This document shows, piece by piece, positions 1 to 10,613 of a stretch of DNA of 64,000 bases. Origin of the DNA: DATKHR01 sp036557365. GTDB lineage: Bacteria; Acidobacteriota; Vicinamibacteria; Vicinamibacterales; CAVVIG01. Made by a program: the position numbers and the translations under genes. The notes beneath the pieces are model-generated. The model was given only the letters and a program-made list of their open reading frames with translations. It ran no database searches and was not told where the DNA came from. The stretch lies in the NCBI GenBank assembly GCA_036557365.1, contig DATBHR010000081.1:1-64000 (forward strand). Reading direction: 5' to 3'. Numbering within the stretch: the first letter of the stretch is position 1; the number at the start of each line of letters is the position of its first letter.

Positions 1-1
1 T

Positions 2-26
2 GGCGCCGGGGTCCCACCCCGGCGCC
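2..26. repeat. Perfect GC-rich hairpin (11-bp stem, 3-nt loop)
   Basis: The left arm GGCGCCGGGGT (2-12) is the exact reverse complement of ACCCCGGCGCC (16-26), with loop CCC. No T-run follows it. The core CGCCGGGG/CCCCGGCG recurs in the palindrome at 10527-10546. It may be a terminator of an upstream gene outside the window or a REP-like element. Confidence 0.7.
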
Positions 27-92
27 TACCGCCCCACCCGCCCCACCCGCCCCACCCGACCTACCAGACCGACCTGCCCTACCAAACCCATC
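27..92. repeat. Degenerate 9-nt C-rich tandem repeat (family 1)
   Basis: Unit CCCCACCCG occurs about three times and then decays into CGACCTACC-like units. Related arrays sit at 11699-11773 and 62836-62873. There is no purine-rich partner arm here. Function unknown; it lies just upstream of the first gene. Confidence 0.7.
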
Positions 93-151
93 CCTGCTCA
101 CAGTTCGGCGTATAGTCGTTCCGCTTCCGTCACAACCGAAAAGGAGCCGCC

Positions 152-568
152 ATGAACTACGGTCGCCTCGCGATCGCAGCGGTCGTCGCCACCATCGTGG
201 ACGCAGTCTACGGATTCATCGTGTACGGCAACCTGCTGACGAGTCAGTTCGCCATGTACCCAGGTGTCTACCGCCCGATGGACGCGCAAGCTTCCTACAT
301 GCCGGCGTTGTTCGGCGGCATCCTCGTCGCGATGTTCGCGGCCTCGTTCATCTACGCCAAGGGATACGAAGGCGGCAGCGGGTTCGAGGAGGGTGCACGG
401 TTTGGCGTCGCGATTGGGCTGTTTGCCGTCGGGTATGCCGTCCTGGTCGCCTACGCGACCACGAACATCGGCCGTCGAATGACGCTGATGATGGCGTGCG
501 CCGCGCTCGTCGAATGGATCATCGCCGGAATCGTCATCGGACTGATCTACAAGAAGCGCGGGGTATGA
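152..568 (+). CDS. Small polytopic membrane protein, unknown function
   Basis: A 138-residue protein with about four hydrophobic segments: residues 4-28, 50-68, 88-108 and 112-134. It ends in a short basic tail (KKRGV), which suggests a cytoplasmic C-terminus. The start is supported by AAAGGAG at 139-145. A TATAGT hexamer at 111-116 could be a -10 box, but I see no good -35. The stop lies 9 bp before the citrate synthase start, so the two may be co-transcribed. I do not recognise a characterised family. Confidence 0.8.
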   Translation: MNYGRLAIAAVVATIVDAVYGFIVYGNLLTSQFAMYPGVYRPMDAQASYMPALFGGILVAMFAASFIYAKGYEGGSGFEEGARFGVAIGLFAVGYAVLVAYATTNIGRRMTLMMACAALVEWIIAGIVIGLIYKKRGV

Positions 569-577
569 TGGAGGGTG

Positions 578-1717
578 ATGGCCACGGCTGAAAAGACCAA
601 AGCAGGGCTCGAAGATACCGTCGCAACGTCGTCCGCGATCTGCTTCCTCGACGGCGATCGCGGCGTGCTCGCGTATTGCGGCTACGACATCCACGATCTC
701 GCCAAAAACGCGACGTTCGAAGAAGTCTGCTACCTGCTCTGGCATCGGCGCCTGCCGACGCGCGCCGAGCTTGGCGACCTCCAGTCGCAGCTTGCGGCCG
801 CGCGACAACTGCCCGAGCCGATCGTCCGTTTGATGCGGTCGCTGCCAGCGTCGAACGGCATGGACCTGCTGCGGACGCTGACGTCGGCGCTCGGCCACTA
901 CGATCCCGAGGCGGCGGACAATTCGGCCGCAGCCAACGACCGCAAGGCGGTCCGCCTCACGGCGCAGGTCAGTTCCATCGTCGCGACCCTGGGACGGCTG
1001 GCGTCTGGCGGCGGTCCGATTCAGCCGGATCCCGCGCTCGGTCACGCCGCGAACTTTCTCTACATGCTGAGCGGCGAGCGTCCCGGCAGCCTGGCGACGC
1101 GGGCGTTCGACGTCGCGCTCATCCTGCACGCGGACCACGAGCTCAACGCGTCGACGTTCGCGGCGCGCGTCGCGGCGGCAACGCTGACCGACATCCACTC
1201 CACGATCGTGGCGGCTATCGGCACGCTGAAAGGGCCGCTGCACGGCGGCGCGAACGCCGACGTCATGCGGCTGCTGCTCGAAATCGGCATCGACGCGCCG
1301 ATCGAGAAGGCCGAGGAGATCGTCCGCGCCAAACTGGCGCGGAAGGAAAAGATTCCCGGCTTCGGCCATCGCGTGTATCACACCGAGGATCCGCGCGCCA
1401 CGCATCTGCGACAGATGTCGAAGGAGCTGACCGCCAAGGCGGGGCAGCCGAAATGGTTCGAGATGTCGCAGCGCATCGAAGCGCTGGTCAAGGCGGAGAA
1501 AAAGCTCAACGCGAACGTCGACTTCTATTCGGCGACGACGTATCACGCGCTCGGCATCGCGACGGATCTGTTCACGCCGATTTTCGCGGTCAGCCGCATT
1601 TCAGGCTGGACCGCGCACGTGCTCGAGCAGTACGCGAACAACCGCCTGATTCGTCCGCGCGCGGAGTACATCGGTCCTGAGTATCCGCAGCGCTACACCG
1701 CGCTGGAGAGCCGCTAA
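578..1717 (+). CDS. gltA: Citrate synthase (or 2-methylcitrate synthase)
   Basis: Condenses acetyl-CoA (or propionyl-CoA) with oxaloacetate in the cytoplasm, at the entry of the TCA or methylcitrate cycle. The three catalytic blocks are visible: His in GPLHGGAN, His in GFGHRVYHTEDPRA, and Asp in NANVDFYSATTYHALGI. At 379 residues it is the short bacterial form (CitZ/PrpC length) rather than the longer hexameric E. coli type. GTG at 575 is an alternative start in the same frame; ATG at 578 is chosen because GGAGG (570-574) would abut the GTG. No prpB or prpD lies nearby, so citrate synthase is preferred. Confidence 0.93.
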   Translation: MATAEKTKAGLEDTVATSSAICFLDGDRGVLAYCGYDIHDLAKNATFEEVCYLLWHRRLPTRAELGDLQSQLAAARQLPEPIVRLMRSLPASNGMDLLRTLTSALGHYDPEAADNSAAANDRKAVRLTAQVSSIVATLGRLASGGGPIQPDPALGHAANFLYMLSGERPGSLATRAFDVALILHADHELNASTFAARVAAATLTDIHSTIVAAIGTLKGPLHGGANADVMRLLLEIGIDAPIEKAEEIVRAKLARKEKIPGFGHRVYHTEDPRATHLRQMSKELTAKAGQPKWFEMSQRIEALVKAEKKLNANVDFYSATTYHALGIATDLFTPIFAVSRISGWTAHVLEQYANNRLIRPRAEYIGPEYPQRYTALESR

Positions 1718-1738
1718 ATCGCTGGGGCGGTGCTCAAA

Positions 1739-1861
1739 TGCAAGAATGCAAAAATGCACCAATGCACGATTGCAAGACCGCATGGGCATTCCGTCGTTCT
1801 TGCATTCGCCCTTTTGCATTCTTGCATTTCTGCATTTCTGCATTTCTGCATTCCTGTATTG
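1739..1861. repeat. TGCA(A/G)AAT-type degenerate repeat as an inverted pair (family 3)
   Basis: The left arm (about 1739-1777) is built from units such as TGCAAGAATGCAAAAATGC. The right arm (about 1798-1855) carries the complementary GCATTCTTGCATTTCTGC units. The arms could fold into a long imperfect hairpin in the citrate synthase-lepA spacer. A second array of this type lies at 31989-32161. It has no coding potential. Confidence 0.8.
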
Positions 1862-1876
1862 ATCCGATCCCACTGA

Positions 1877-3685
<1,809 letters not shown>

Positions 3686-3693
3686 TGCAAGGG

Positions 3694-3770
3694 CTCAGGG
3701 GTTAGGGATTAGGGATTAGGGATTAGGGATTAGGGATTAGTGAAGGGCTGAGGGATTAGGGCTAAGGGCC
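3694..3770. repeat. (GGGATTA)n telomere-like repeat, five perfect copies (family 2)
   Basis: Five tandem GGGATTA units (about 3715-3749) are flanked by degenerate copies such as GGGGTTAGGGATTA and AGGGATTAGGGCTAAGGG. The G-rich strand is the coding strand, so the lepB leader RNA would carry at least four GGG tracts with 4-nt loops, a textbook G-quadruplex pattern. Related but weaker arrays occur at 54434-54483 and 63795-63860. Confidence 0.9.
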
Positions 3771-3776
3771 GCTGCA

Positions 3777-4487
3777 TTGACCGACACTGTTTCGTTCAAG
3801 AAGTCGACGCTCCGCGAATATTTCGAGTCCATCGTCATCGCGGTGATTCTTGCGTTCTTCATCCGCACGTTCGTGGTGCAGGCGTTCAAGATCCCGACGG
3901 GTTCGATGGAGAACAACCTTCTGATCGGCGATCACCTGCTGGTCAACAAGATGGTGTTCGGGCCGACGTCATCGTCGCTCGAACGGGCGCTGATGCCGGT
4001 CGGGCACATCAAGCGCGGCGATGTCATCGTGTTCAAGTACCCGGAGGAACCGGATCGCGATTTCATCAAGCGCGTCATCGGCCTGCCCGGCGAGACGCTC
4101 GAGGTCCGCGAGAAGAGGGTGTACATCGACGGCAAGCCGCTCGACGAACCGTACGTCCACTATCTTCAGCCGCCTTCCGCGATATCCGAGCAGGCAGAGG
4201 TGACGTCCGTCGACGTGCGCGAGCGGTACGGGCCCGTAACGGTTCCGCCCGATCACTACTTCATGATGGGCGACAATCGCGACAACTCGCAGGACAGCCG
4301 CTACTGGGGCTTTCTCTCGCGCGATCTCATCAAGGGCAAGGCGCTCGTGATCTATTGGTCGTACGAATCGGGGCGCGAGGACTATCAGGACAACGGCACG
4401 GGCGCCGCTATCCGCGGCCTGGGATCGGTCTTCGTCCACTTCTTCACGCGGACGAGGTGGGATCGCATGTTCCACCAGATTCACTGA
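3777..4487 (+). CDS. lepB: Signal peptidase I
   Basis: Membrane serine/lysine protease that removes Sec and Tat signal peptides on the periplasmic side. One N-terminal membrane segment (residues about 17-36) precedes the box KIPTGSM with nucleophile Ser43. The general-base Lys98 lies in DFIKRVIGLPGE, and the GDNRDNSQDSRYWG box follows. The 236-residue length fits the short single-span type. The start is TTG at 3777 with AAGGG at 3765-3769; no ATG precedes the membrane segment. It follows lepA, separated by the GGGATTA array. Confidence 0.95.
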   Translation: MTDTVSFKKSTLREYFESIVIAVILAFFIRTFVVQAFKIPTGSMENNLLIGDHLLVNKMVFGPTSSSLERALMPVGHIKRGDVIVFKYPEEPDRDFIKRVIGLPGETLEVREKRVYIDGKPLDEPYVHYLQPPSAISEQAEVTSVDVRERYGPVTVPPDHYFMMGDNRDNSQDSRYWGFLSRDLIKGKALVIYWSYESGREDYQDNGTGAAIRGLGSVFVHFFTRTRWDRMFHQIH

Positions 4488-4503
4488 TCGATCTGATCAA
4501 CCG

Positions 4504-4857
4504 ATGAAGCTGCTCATCAAACTGGCCATCGTTGCGCTGATTGCCAACGCCGCGTGGCACGTGATGGCAGCCTACACCTCGTTCTACCGCTTCAAGGACG
4601 CCGTCCAGGAGACGACGCAGTTCGGCAACGGCAAGTCGATCGACCAACTGAGAGCGCGGGTGATCGCGCTGGCGGGCGACTACGATCTGCCGATCGGCGA
4701 TGACGACTTCACGGTGACACGCGAAGGGCAGCACACGACCGTCGACGGCTCGTATTCCAAGCCGATCGACCTCGCGCCCGGCTACAGCCGTCCGTGGACG
4801 TTCGAATTCCACGTCGACACGTTCAGCGAGGCGCCGGTATCGTCGCCGAGTCGCTGA
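4504..4857 (+). CDS. Small membrane-anchored protein, unknown function
   Basis: A 117-residue protein with one N-terminal hydrophobic segment (residues 2-22) and a polar C-terminal domain of about 90 residues, probably periplasmic. It follows lepB by 16 bp on the same strand and is likely co-transcribed. The segment RARVIALAGDYDLPIGDDDF followed by a beta-rich tail resembles uncharacterised acidobacterial proteins. I do not recognise a named family. Confidence 0.75.
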   Translation: MKLLIKLAIVALIANAAWHVMAAYTSFYRFKDAVQETTQFGNGKSIDQLRARVIALAGDYDLPIGDDDFTVTREGQHTTVDGSYSKPIDLAPGYSRPWTFEFHVDTFSEAPVSSPSR

Positions 4858-4888
4858 CGTAGACCGTTCCTCGTGAATTTCGTGATCG

Positions 4889-7066
4889 TCAGCGCGACGC
4901 CTTCGCGGCCGCCGCGTCGATCTCGCCGAGGATCCGTTCTGCCTCGTCGCGGCCCTGAAACTCGGCGCCCGAGTCGAGCGCGCGGCGCATCTCGTCCCGC
5001 GCGTGAGCGGTCGATCCTGTTTTCCAGTACGCGTACGCCAGGTGATACCGATAGAGCACGTTGGCCGGCTGCGTCTCGCTGTTTGCGGCGAGCAGCGGAA
5101 GCGCCTGCTGGTATTCGCCGCGCTGCACGCGGATCCAGCCGAGCGTATCCTTCGCCGCGGGCACGTTCCGCAGCTCCTCGTTCGCGACCATCGCCCACTT
5201 CAGCGCATCGTCGAGCCGGCCTTCGTCCTGATACAGGCACGCGAGGTTGTTGGCCGCGACGCCGTCGCGCGGATTGGCGGCGAGCGCGCGTTCGAGCGCC
5301 TGCTGGGCGTCCTTTGGCCGCTTTTGCGCCTCGAGAATCATGCCGACCATGGTGTCCGCACCAGCGTTCTTCGACTGCGCCAGGCGCTCGAACTGCGCCT
5401 TCGCGTCATCGAGCTGTCCGGATGCGAGATACAGCCGGCCGAGCGCGGCACGCGCGTCGCGATTCGACGGGTCTCGACGAAGCATCTGGTCGAGCGTGGC
5501 CTCGGCCTTGTCGCGTTCGCCCGCCGCATCCTCGACGTGTGCGGACAGCAGCTGCAGCGTCGCGTTGTCCGGATCGTCGCGCAGCCGCTTGTCCATCCGC
5601 GCAAGCGCAGCCTGAGCACGACCGTCCTTGACGTCGAGGTCCGCGAGCGCGCTTTCCGCGACGATCGATTTCGGATCGATGTCCAGAGCCGCGACGAACG
5701 ATCGGCGCGCGTCGTCGCGACGGCCGTCGGCGGCCTGCAGCGCGCCTTGCTGGACGTGGAGATCGGCGGCGCGAGGCCACTGACCGAGCGCCGCGCGCGC
5801 TTCGTCCATCGCGCGCGAGCGCTGGCCGGCTTTCGACAGCGACTCGATCAACAGGACGCGAGCCGCGAGATCGTCGGGCATCGCCTGCCGCGCGCGGTCC
5901 GCGGCCTGCACCGCTTCCTGAGCGTGTCCATTGGCCAGCCGCACGCGGGCAATCGCGACGTACGGAGACGGATCGCCGGGAGCGATCTTCAACGCCGACT
6001 CGAGCGCCTGGACGGCGCGGGTTTCGTCGCCGAGCGCGGCGTAGACGCCGGCTTCCACGATGAGCGGCTCGCTGTGAGCCGCATCGGCCGCGACGGCGGC
6101 CTGCGCCGCACGAAGCGCTTCGTCGAGCTTGCGCTCCGTCTGAAAGAAGCGCGCGTTCAGCAGCAGCGCGGGAACGTTCGCGGGCGCCCGCTGAAGCACC
6201 GCGCGCAGCGTGTCGTGCGCGGCGTCACGCTTATTCATCGCGTACTGGACCGCGGCGAGCCGGATGCGTGCGGCGTCGCGGGTCGAGTCGTGTGACACGA
6301 GATCCGTCAGCTCGCGCTCGGCGTCGGCGAGGCGGTTCATCGCGCTGAGATAGTCCACACGCGCAAACGGAATCCCGTTCGGCGCGTGCGCGACGGTCGT
6401 CCAGAATGGTTCCGCCTCGGGTGCGCGCTTCGTCGCCATGAGCAGAAGCGCCAGCGCGCGGTTCGCGCCGACATCCTGCGGACCGAGTGCAACGGCGCGC
6501 CGAAGCTCGGCTTCCGCGTCGGCGGGACGCCCGGCCGACCACAACGCGCCGGCAAGCGCGACATGCGGTTTGGGCGCGTCGGGCGCCAGCTTGACGGCCT
6601 CGCGCAGCTCCGCTTCGCTCCTCGTCTGATCTTTCAAGCCGGCAAGCGCCTGCGCCAGCGCGATGTGAGCATCGGCGTCGGCCTCATCGAGTTTCAGCGC
6701 AGCCTGCGCCCGTGCCCGCGCGTCCTCGAACCGGCCTGCAAGCAGGTAGACGGACGCCGCCCGGACCTGTGCGGCGGGATCGGACGGCTTCAGCTCAGCG
6801 ACGCGCAGCATTTCGTTGACCGCCGTTCGCGCGTCGCGATTCCGGGTCGCCGCGTCGGCCAGCTTTTCGTGCGCATCGGCCGAGCTTGGCGTCAGCTTGA
6901 TGGCATTGAGGTACTCGATCGACGCCGCTTCGTACTTGCCCGACTTCGCCAGTTCGTCTCCGTGCTGGATGTACTGGCGCGTTCGAGCAGCCGGATCCCT
7001 GTTACACGCCGTCGAGATCAGCAGCAGCGTCGATGCGACAACACAACGATGCCGACCGGTTGACAC
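4889..7066 (-). CDS. TPR-repeat lipoprotein (PrsT-like)
   Basis: A 725-residue protein made almost wholly of tetratricopeptide repeats after a lipoprotein signal peptide; lipobox ISTAC puts the lipidated Cys at residue 21. Repeats contain classic signatures such as A.. YLNAIKLTPSSADAHEKLA. The chosen GTG start (7064-7066) has AAAGGA seven bases upstream; the frame stays open to 7171, but the extension lacks a signal peptide. Length and architecture resemble PrsT, the TPR lipoprotein of PEP-CTERM/exosortase exopolysaccharide systems, but no exosortase gene is in the window, so that name is tentative. It probably acts as a periplasmic scaffold. Confidence 0.85.
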   Translation of the reverse strand: MSTGRHRCVVASTLLLISTACNRDPAARTRQYIQHGDELAKSGKYEAASIEYLNAIKLTPSSADAHEKLADAATRNRDARTAVNEMLRVAELKPSDPAAQVRAASVYLLAGRFEDARARAQAALKLDEADADAHIALAQALAGLKDQTRSEAELREAVKLAPDAPKPHVALAGALWSAGRPADAEAELRRAVALGPQDVGANRALALLLMATKRAPEAEPFWTTVAHAPNGIPFARVDYLSAMNRLADAERELTDLVSHDSTRDAARIRLAAVQYAMNKRDAAHDTLRAVLQRAPANVPALLLNARFFQTERKLDEALRAAQAAVAADAAHSEPLIVEAGVYAALGDETRAVQALESALKIAPGDPSPYVAIARVRLANGHAQEAVQAADRARQAMPDDLAARVLLIESLSKAGQRSRAMDEARAALGQWPRAADLHVQQGALQAADGRRDDARRSFVAALDIDPKSIVAESALADLDVKDGRAQAALARMDKRLRDDPDNATLQLLSAHVEDAAGERDKAEATLDQMLRRDPSNRDARAALGRLYLASGQLDDAKAQFERLAQSKNAGADTMVGMILEAQKRPKDAQQALERALAANPRDGVAANNLACLYQDEGRLDDALKWAMVANEELRNVPAAKDTLGWIRVQRGEYQQALPLLAANSETQPANVLYRYHLAYAYWKTGSTAHARDEMRRALDSGAEFQGRDEAERILGEIDAAAAKASR

Positions 7067-7241
7067 TGGTTTGTCCTTTCTGGGCACAGCACACCACAGC
7101 CGTCCGCGTGATTCCCGCGCGTGTATGGTGGAACGCGCGAAAGCACGCCCGCGGCAGTCGATCGCAAGCAACGTTGACGCCGACTCGGCGTTTCAGCGCG
7201 GAAGTCTGGCAGCTGCGGTTGAGCTGCGATCTGGGCAGCGG

Positions 7242-7859
7242 CTAGGTGCTCAGTGCGTGCTCGGCGAGCGCCGCGGTTTTCTCGATCTCAGACGACAGCG
7301 TCGCCACGTCGCCGCGAACCGAGTCCACGTACGACGCGTCGGCAATCCCATCGAGGTTGATCGCCACGTTCAGCCGCGCACCGGCGGCGCCGGCTTTGAG
7401 CATCGCGAGCGCGACGCCGACGTCGCTCGCAGCCGCACGATGTCCGTGCGCCGCAACCACCGCGGCCTGGCTCAGTCCTTCGCTCGACAGCCGCACGACC
7501 CCGAGCGGCACGTCGGTCGCCGCACGCAGCGCATCCTGAATTGCGGCCTTGCGTGCGGTCTGCTCGTCCGGCGAGGCCTTCGGCATCCGGTATGCCGCGA
7601 CGACACGGTCGTACGCGGCAGAGTCGGCATCGACGGCGTCCGTCAGGCGCGCGCGCAATCCAGTCAGCGCAGCAGCCGCCGCGTCGAGCGCCTGACGATC
7701 TTCCGCTGAATTGCCGCGCGTCTTCGGAAGCCCCGCCACCATCGTCAGCAGCGAGACCCCGATCGCCGACGCGAGCGCAGACGCCGATCCGCCGCCCGGC
7801 GTCGGATCCGATGAACTGAACGCGGCGAGCAGATCCCGAACGGATCGATCAACGAGCAT
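7242..7859 (-). CDS. Cyclodeaminase/cyclohydrolase family protein (FTCD C-terminal type)
   Basis: Homologous to the C-terminal cyclodeaminase domain of formiminotransferase-cyclodeaminase and to methenyl-THF cyclohydrolase FchA. It would process 5-formimino- or 5,10-methenyl-tetrahydrofolate. The diagnostic N-terminal DPTPGGGSASALA motif is at residues 18-30, and the 205-residue helical length fits. It overlaps the imidazolonepropionase gene upstream by 11 bp, so they form one transcript. The pairing points to histidine-derived formimino groups entering the folate pool. No separate formiminotransferase gene is visible here. Confidence 0.88.
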   Translation of the reverse strand: MLVDRSVRDLLAAFSSSDPTPGGGSASALASAIGVSLLTMVAGLPKTRGNSAEDRQALDAAAAALTGLRARLTDAVDADSAAYDRVVAAYRMPKASPDEQTARKAAIQDALRAATDVPLGVVRLSSEGLSQAAVVAAHGHRAAASDVGVALAMLKAGAAGARLNVAINLDGIADASYVDSVRGDVATLSSEIEKTAALAEHALST

Positions 7860-9123
7860 GGACGACCTGTCCCTTCTTCACGACGGCGGAGATGGTGTCG
7901 GCACCGATCCTGATCAGGTTGATCGCCGGACCGGAGACGACGACCGCGTCCATCTGTTTTCCCGTCTCGAGGCTGCCGATGCGATCGCTGCGGGCGATGG
8001 CGTGCGCCGCGTTGAGCGTGGCGGCGACGATCGCTTCCTCGAATGTCATGTTCATCGCGAAGCAGGCCAGTGCGATCGCGAAGGGCATCGACGGCGAATA
8101 TCCCGCGCCGGGGTTCACGTCGGTAGCGAGCGCAACGGCGACGCCGCGCTCGATGAGCATCCGCGCCGGAGCGAAGCGCCCGATCTTCAAATAGAAGGAC
8201 GCAATCGGCAGCAGCGTTGCGACGACGCCCGCGTCGGCCATCGCACCCGCGCCGACTTCGTCAACGAAGATCAAATGGTCCGCGGATCGCGCGCAGCACG
8301 CCGCAGCGGTCAGCGCACCGCCGCTCGACCCGAGTTCGTCCGCATGGATGCGCAGGTTCATACCTGCCTGACGCGCCGCTTCGAGAATTTCGCGCGACTC
8401 GTTCGGCGTGAACACGCCGGTCTCGCAGAAGACATCGCACCACTCAGCGAGTTGTTCTTGCGCGACCGCGGGAATCATCTCGCGGACGATCAGTTCAATG
8501 TACTCGCGCCGCCGCTGGCGATACTCGACGGGCACTTCGTGTGCGCCCATGAAGGTCGGCGAGATGTCGATGGGATGCGTCGCGTTCAGGCAGTGGAGCA
8601 CGCGCAGCGACTTCAGCTCCGATTCGGTGGTGAGGCCGTACCCGCTCTTCGCCTCGCACGTCGTCGTCCCGCAGCGAAGCATCTCGTCGAGGCGAAGCCG
8701 CGTCGCGGCGATCAATTCCTCTTCCGACGCGTTCCGCGTGGCGTCCACCGTGCCGACGATGCCGCCACCGCCGGCAGCGATTTCGGCGTAGCTGGCGCCG
8801 GCGAGGCGCCGTCGAAGTTCTCCTCGTCGATCGCCCGCGAAGACGACATGCGTGTGCGGATCGACGAAGCCGGGGACAACTGCACCGCCGCGGGCGTCGA
8901 GCCGGCGCGCGCCGGGCAGCAGTTCGCCGTCGCGCCGCCACTCTTCTTCCGATCCGACGAACACGATGATGCCGTCGCGTGCGGCGACGACGGCATTCGA
9001 GATCGCTCCTGCATCGCCCTGAGCCGCGCCGATCCGCGGCGCGGGACCCGCGCACGTCAGGATTTCTGCCGTGTTGTGGATGAGGAGATCCGCGAGCACG
9101 GCGGCAATTCTATCGCCGTTCAC
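7849..9123 (-). CDS. hutI: Imidazolonepropionase
   Basis: Amidohydrolase that converts 4-imidazolone-5-propanoate to N-formimino-L-glutamate, the third step of histidine degradation. The metal-binding DPHTHVVFAG motif (HTH at residues 90-92) is present, with AKSGYG, the metal-ligand HADELGSSGGA region, and the late DVNPGAGYSPSMPFAI block typical of HutI. Two GTG starts are possible: 9123 (listed) and 9099. The latter would begin at the usual N-terminus (ADLLIHN) and give 416 residues. hutH and hutU are not in the window. Confidence 0.93.
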   Translation of the reverse strand: MNGDRIAAVLADLLIHNTAEILTCAGPAPRIGAAQGDAGAISNAVVAARDGIIVFVGSEEEWRRDGELLPGARRLDARGGAVVPGFVDPHTHVVFAGDRRGELRRRLAGASYAEIAAGGGGIVGTVDATRNASEEELIAATRLRLDEMLRCGTTTCEAKSGYGLTTESELKSLRVLHCLNATHPIDISPTFMGAHEVPVEYRQRRREYIELIVREMIPAVAQEQLAEWCDVFCETGVFTPNESREILEAARQAGMNLRIHADELGSSGGALTAAACCARSADHLIFVDEVGAGAMADAGVVATLLPIASFYLKIGRFAPARMLIERGVAVALATDVNPGAGYSPSMPFAIALACFAMNMTFEEAIVAATLNAAHAIARSDRIGSLETGKQMDAVVVSGPAINLIRIGADTISAVVKKGQVVHAR

Positions 9124-9156
9124 GCGCTCGCGTGGATCAGGCCACGAAAGGATCGA

Positions 9157-9708
9157 CTAGAGGATGGCCTTGCGGTTGCCCTGTTCGTCCTGCTCGACAG
9201 CGGCAGGTTCGATCGTGCGCGGACGGTGGAGCAGGATCTTGTCCTCGCGGTCGCGCGTGTCCTGTTCCCGGACGAAGTCGAGCGTGTTGCGCAGCGCCTG
9301 AATCGTCGCTTCGATCGTCGTTTCGACGTCCTTCCGTTTCAGCTTCAGCCCGTCCATCTCGCGCTGGATGTCCTCGAGCCGCGCCTGCGTCTTCTCGAGC
9401 AGGAGCTGCGAACGGCCTTCCGCCTCGCGGATGATGCGGCGCCCCTCTTCCTCGGCGTTGGCCTTGATGTCCTCGGCGAGCCGCTGCGCGGCGATCAGCG
9501 TCGTCGTGAGGTTCTTCTCCGAGTCGCGGTGTTCCTTGAGCTTCGCTTCCATCAGCGTGACGTCCTGCCGGAGGCGATCGGTCTCGCGGAGGGCCTGCTC
9601 GTAGTCTTCGGCGACGGCGGCGAGAAACGAGGTGACTTCAACCTTGTCGAACCCGCGAAGGACGGTGTTGAAGCGCTGTTGTCTGAGATCGAGTGGACTG
9701 ACATTCAT
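9157..9708 (-). CDS. divIVA: DivIVA-domain coiled-coil protein
   Basis: A 183-residue protein that starts with the membrane-curvature-binding DivIVA N-terminal motif (MNVSPLDLRQQRFNTVLRGF, residues 1-20). A long coiled coil follows (about residues 35-155, rich in Glu/Lys/Arg), then a polar tail. It probably organises cell poles or the division site. The frame extends to 9774, but ATG 9708 matches the family N-terminus exactly. It follows the yggS homologue on the same strand by 58 bp, as in the yggS-...-divIVA cluster of Gram-positives, but here sepF, ylmG and ylmH are absent. Confidence 0.9.
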   Translation of the reverse strand: MNVSPLDLRQQRFNTVLRGFDKVEVTSFLAAVAEDYEQALRETDRLRQDVTLMEAKLKEHRDSEKNLTTTLIAAQRLAEDIKANAEEEGRRIIREAEGRSQLLLEKTQARLEDIQREMDGLKLKRKDVETTIEATIQALRNTLDFVREQDTRDREDKILLHRPRTIEPAAVEQDEQGNRKAIL

Positions 9709-9766
9709 GCGCGTACGGTCTCCCGTTCGTGTATCGGTCGATTCGCTGCTGCGCGACAGTGCCGGG

Positions 9767-10513
<747 letters not shown>

Positions 10514-10526
10514 TCTTCTCCAAAGA

Positions 10527-10591
10527 CGCCGGGGCCGGCCCCGGCGCGTGTTCATGCTGATGCCTCGCTCGGGCCCCCGATGGGCCCGAGC
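10527..10591. terminator. Two adjacent palindromes between a TPR gene and yggS; candidate terminator
   Basis: A perfect 20-bp palindrome, CGCCGGGGCCGGCCCCGGCG, spans 10527-10546. A perfect hairpin with 10-bp arms GCTCGGGCCC/GGGCCCGAGC and a 5-nt loop spans 10567-10591, extendable by one pair. They lie after the TPR gene's stop on the minus strand. Neither has a T-run, so classical intrinsic termination is uncertain. The first shares its core with the hairpin at 2-26. Confidence 0.55.
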
Positions 10592-10613
10592 GCATGGCCG
10601 TTGCCGGCAGATG

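Noticed and set aside
98..1546. 482-codon minus-strand frame opposite citrate synthase
   Set aside because: Arg-rich antisense shadow of a clear citrate synthase gene; typical of high-GC DNA.
3694..3770. Possible real telomere or linear-replicon end
   Set aside because: The array is interstitial between two ordinary genes of a conserved pair.
4889..7066. Firm assignment of the TPR lipoprotein as an exosortase-system PrsT
   Set aside because: Only architecture and length support it; no exosortase or PEP-CTERM protein is present in the window.
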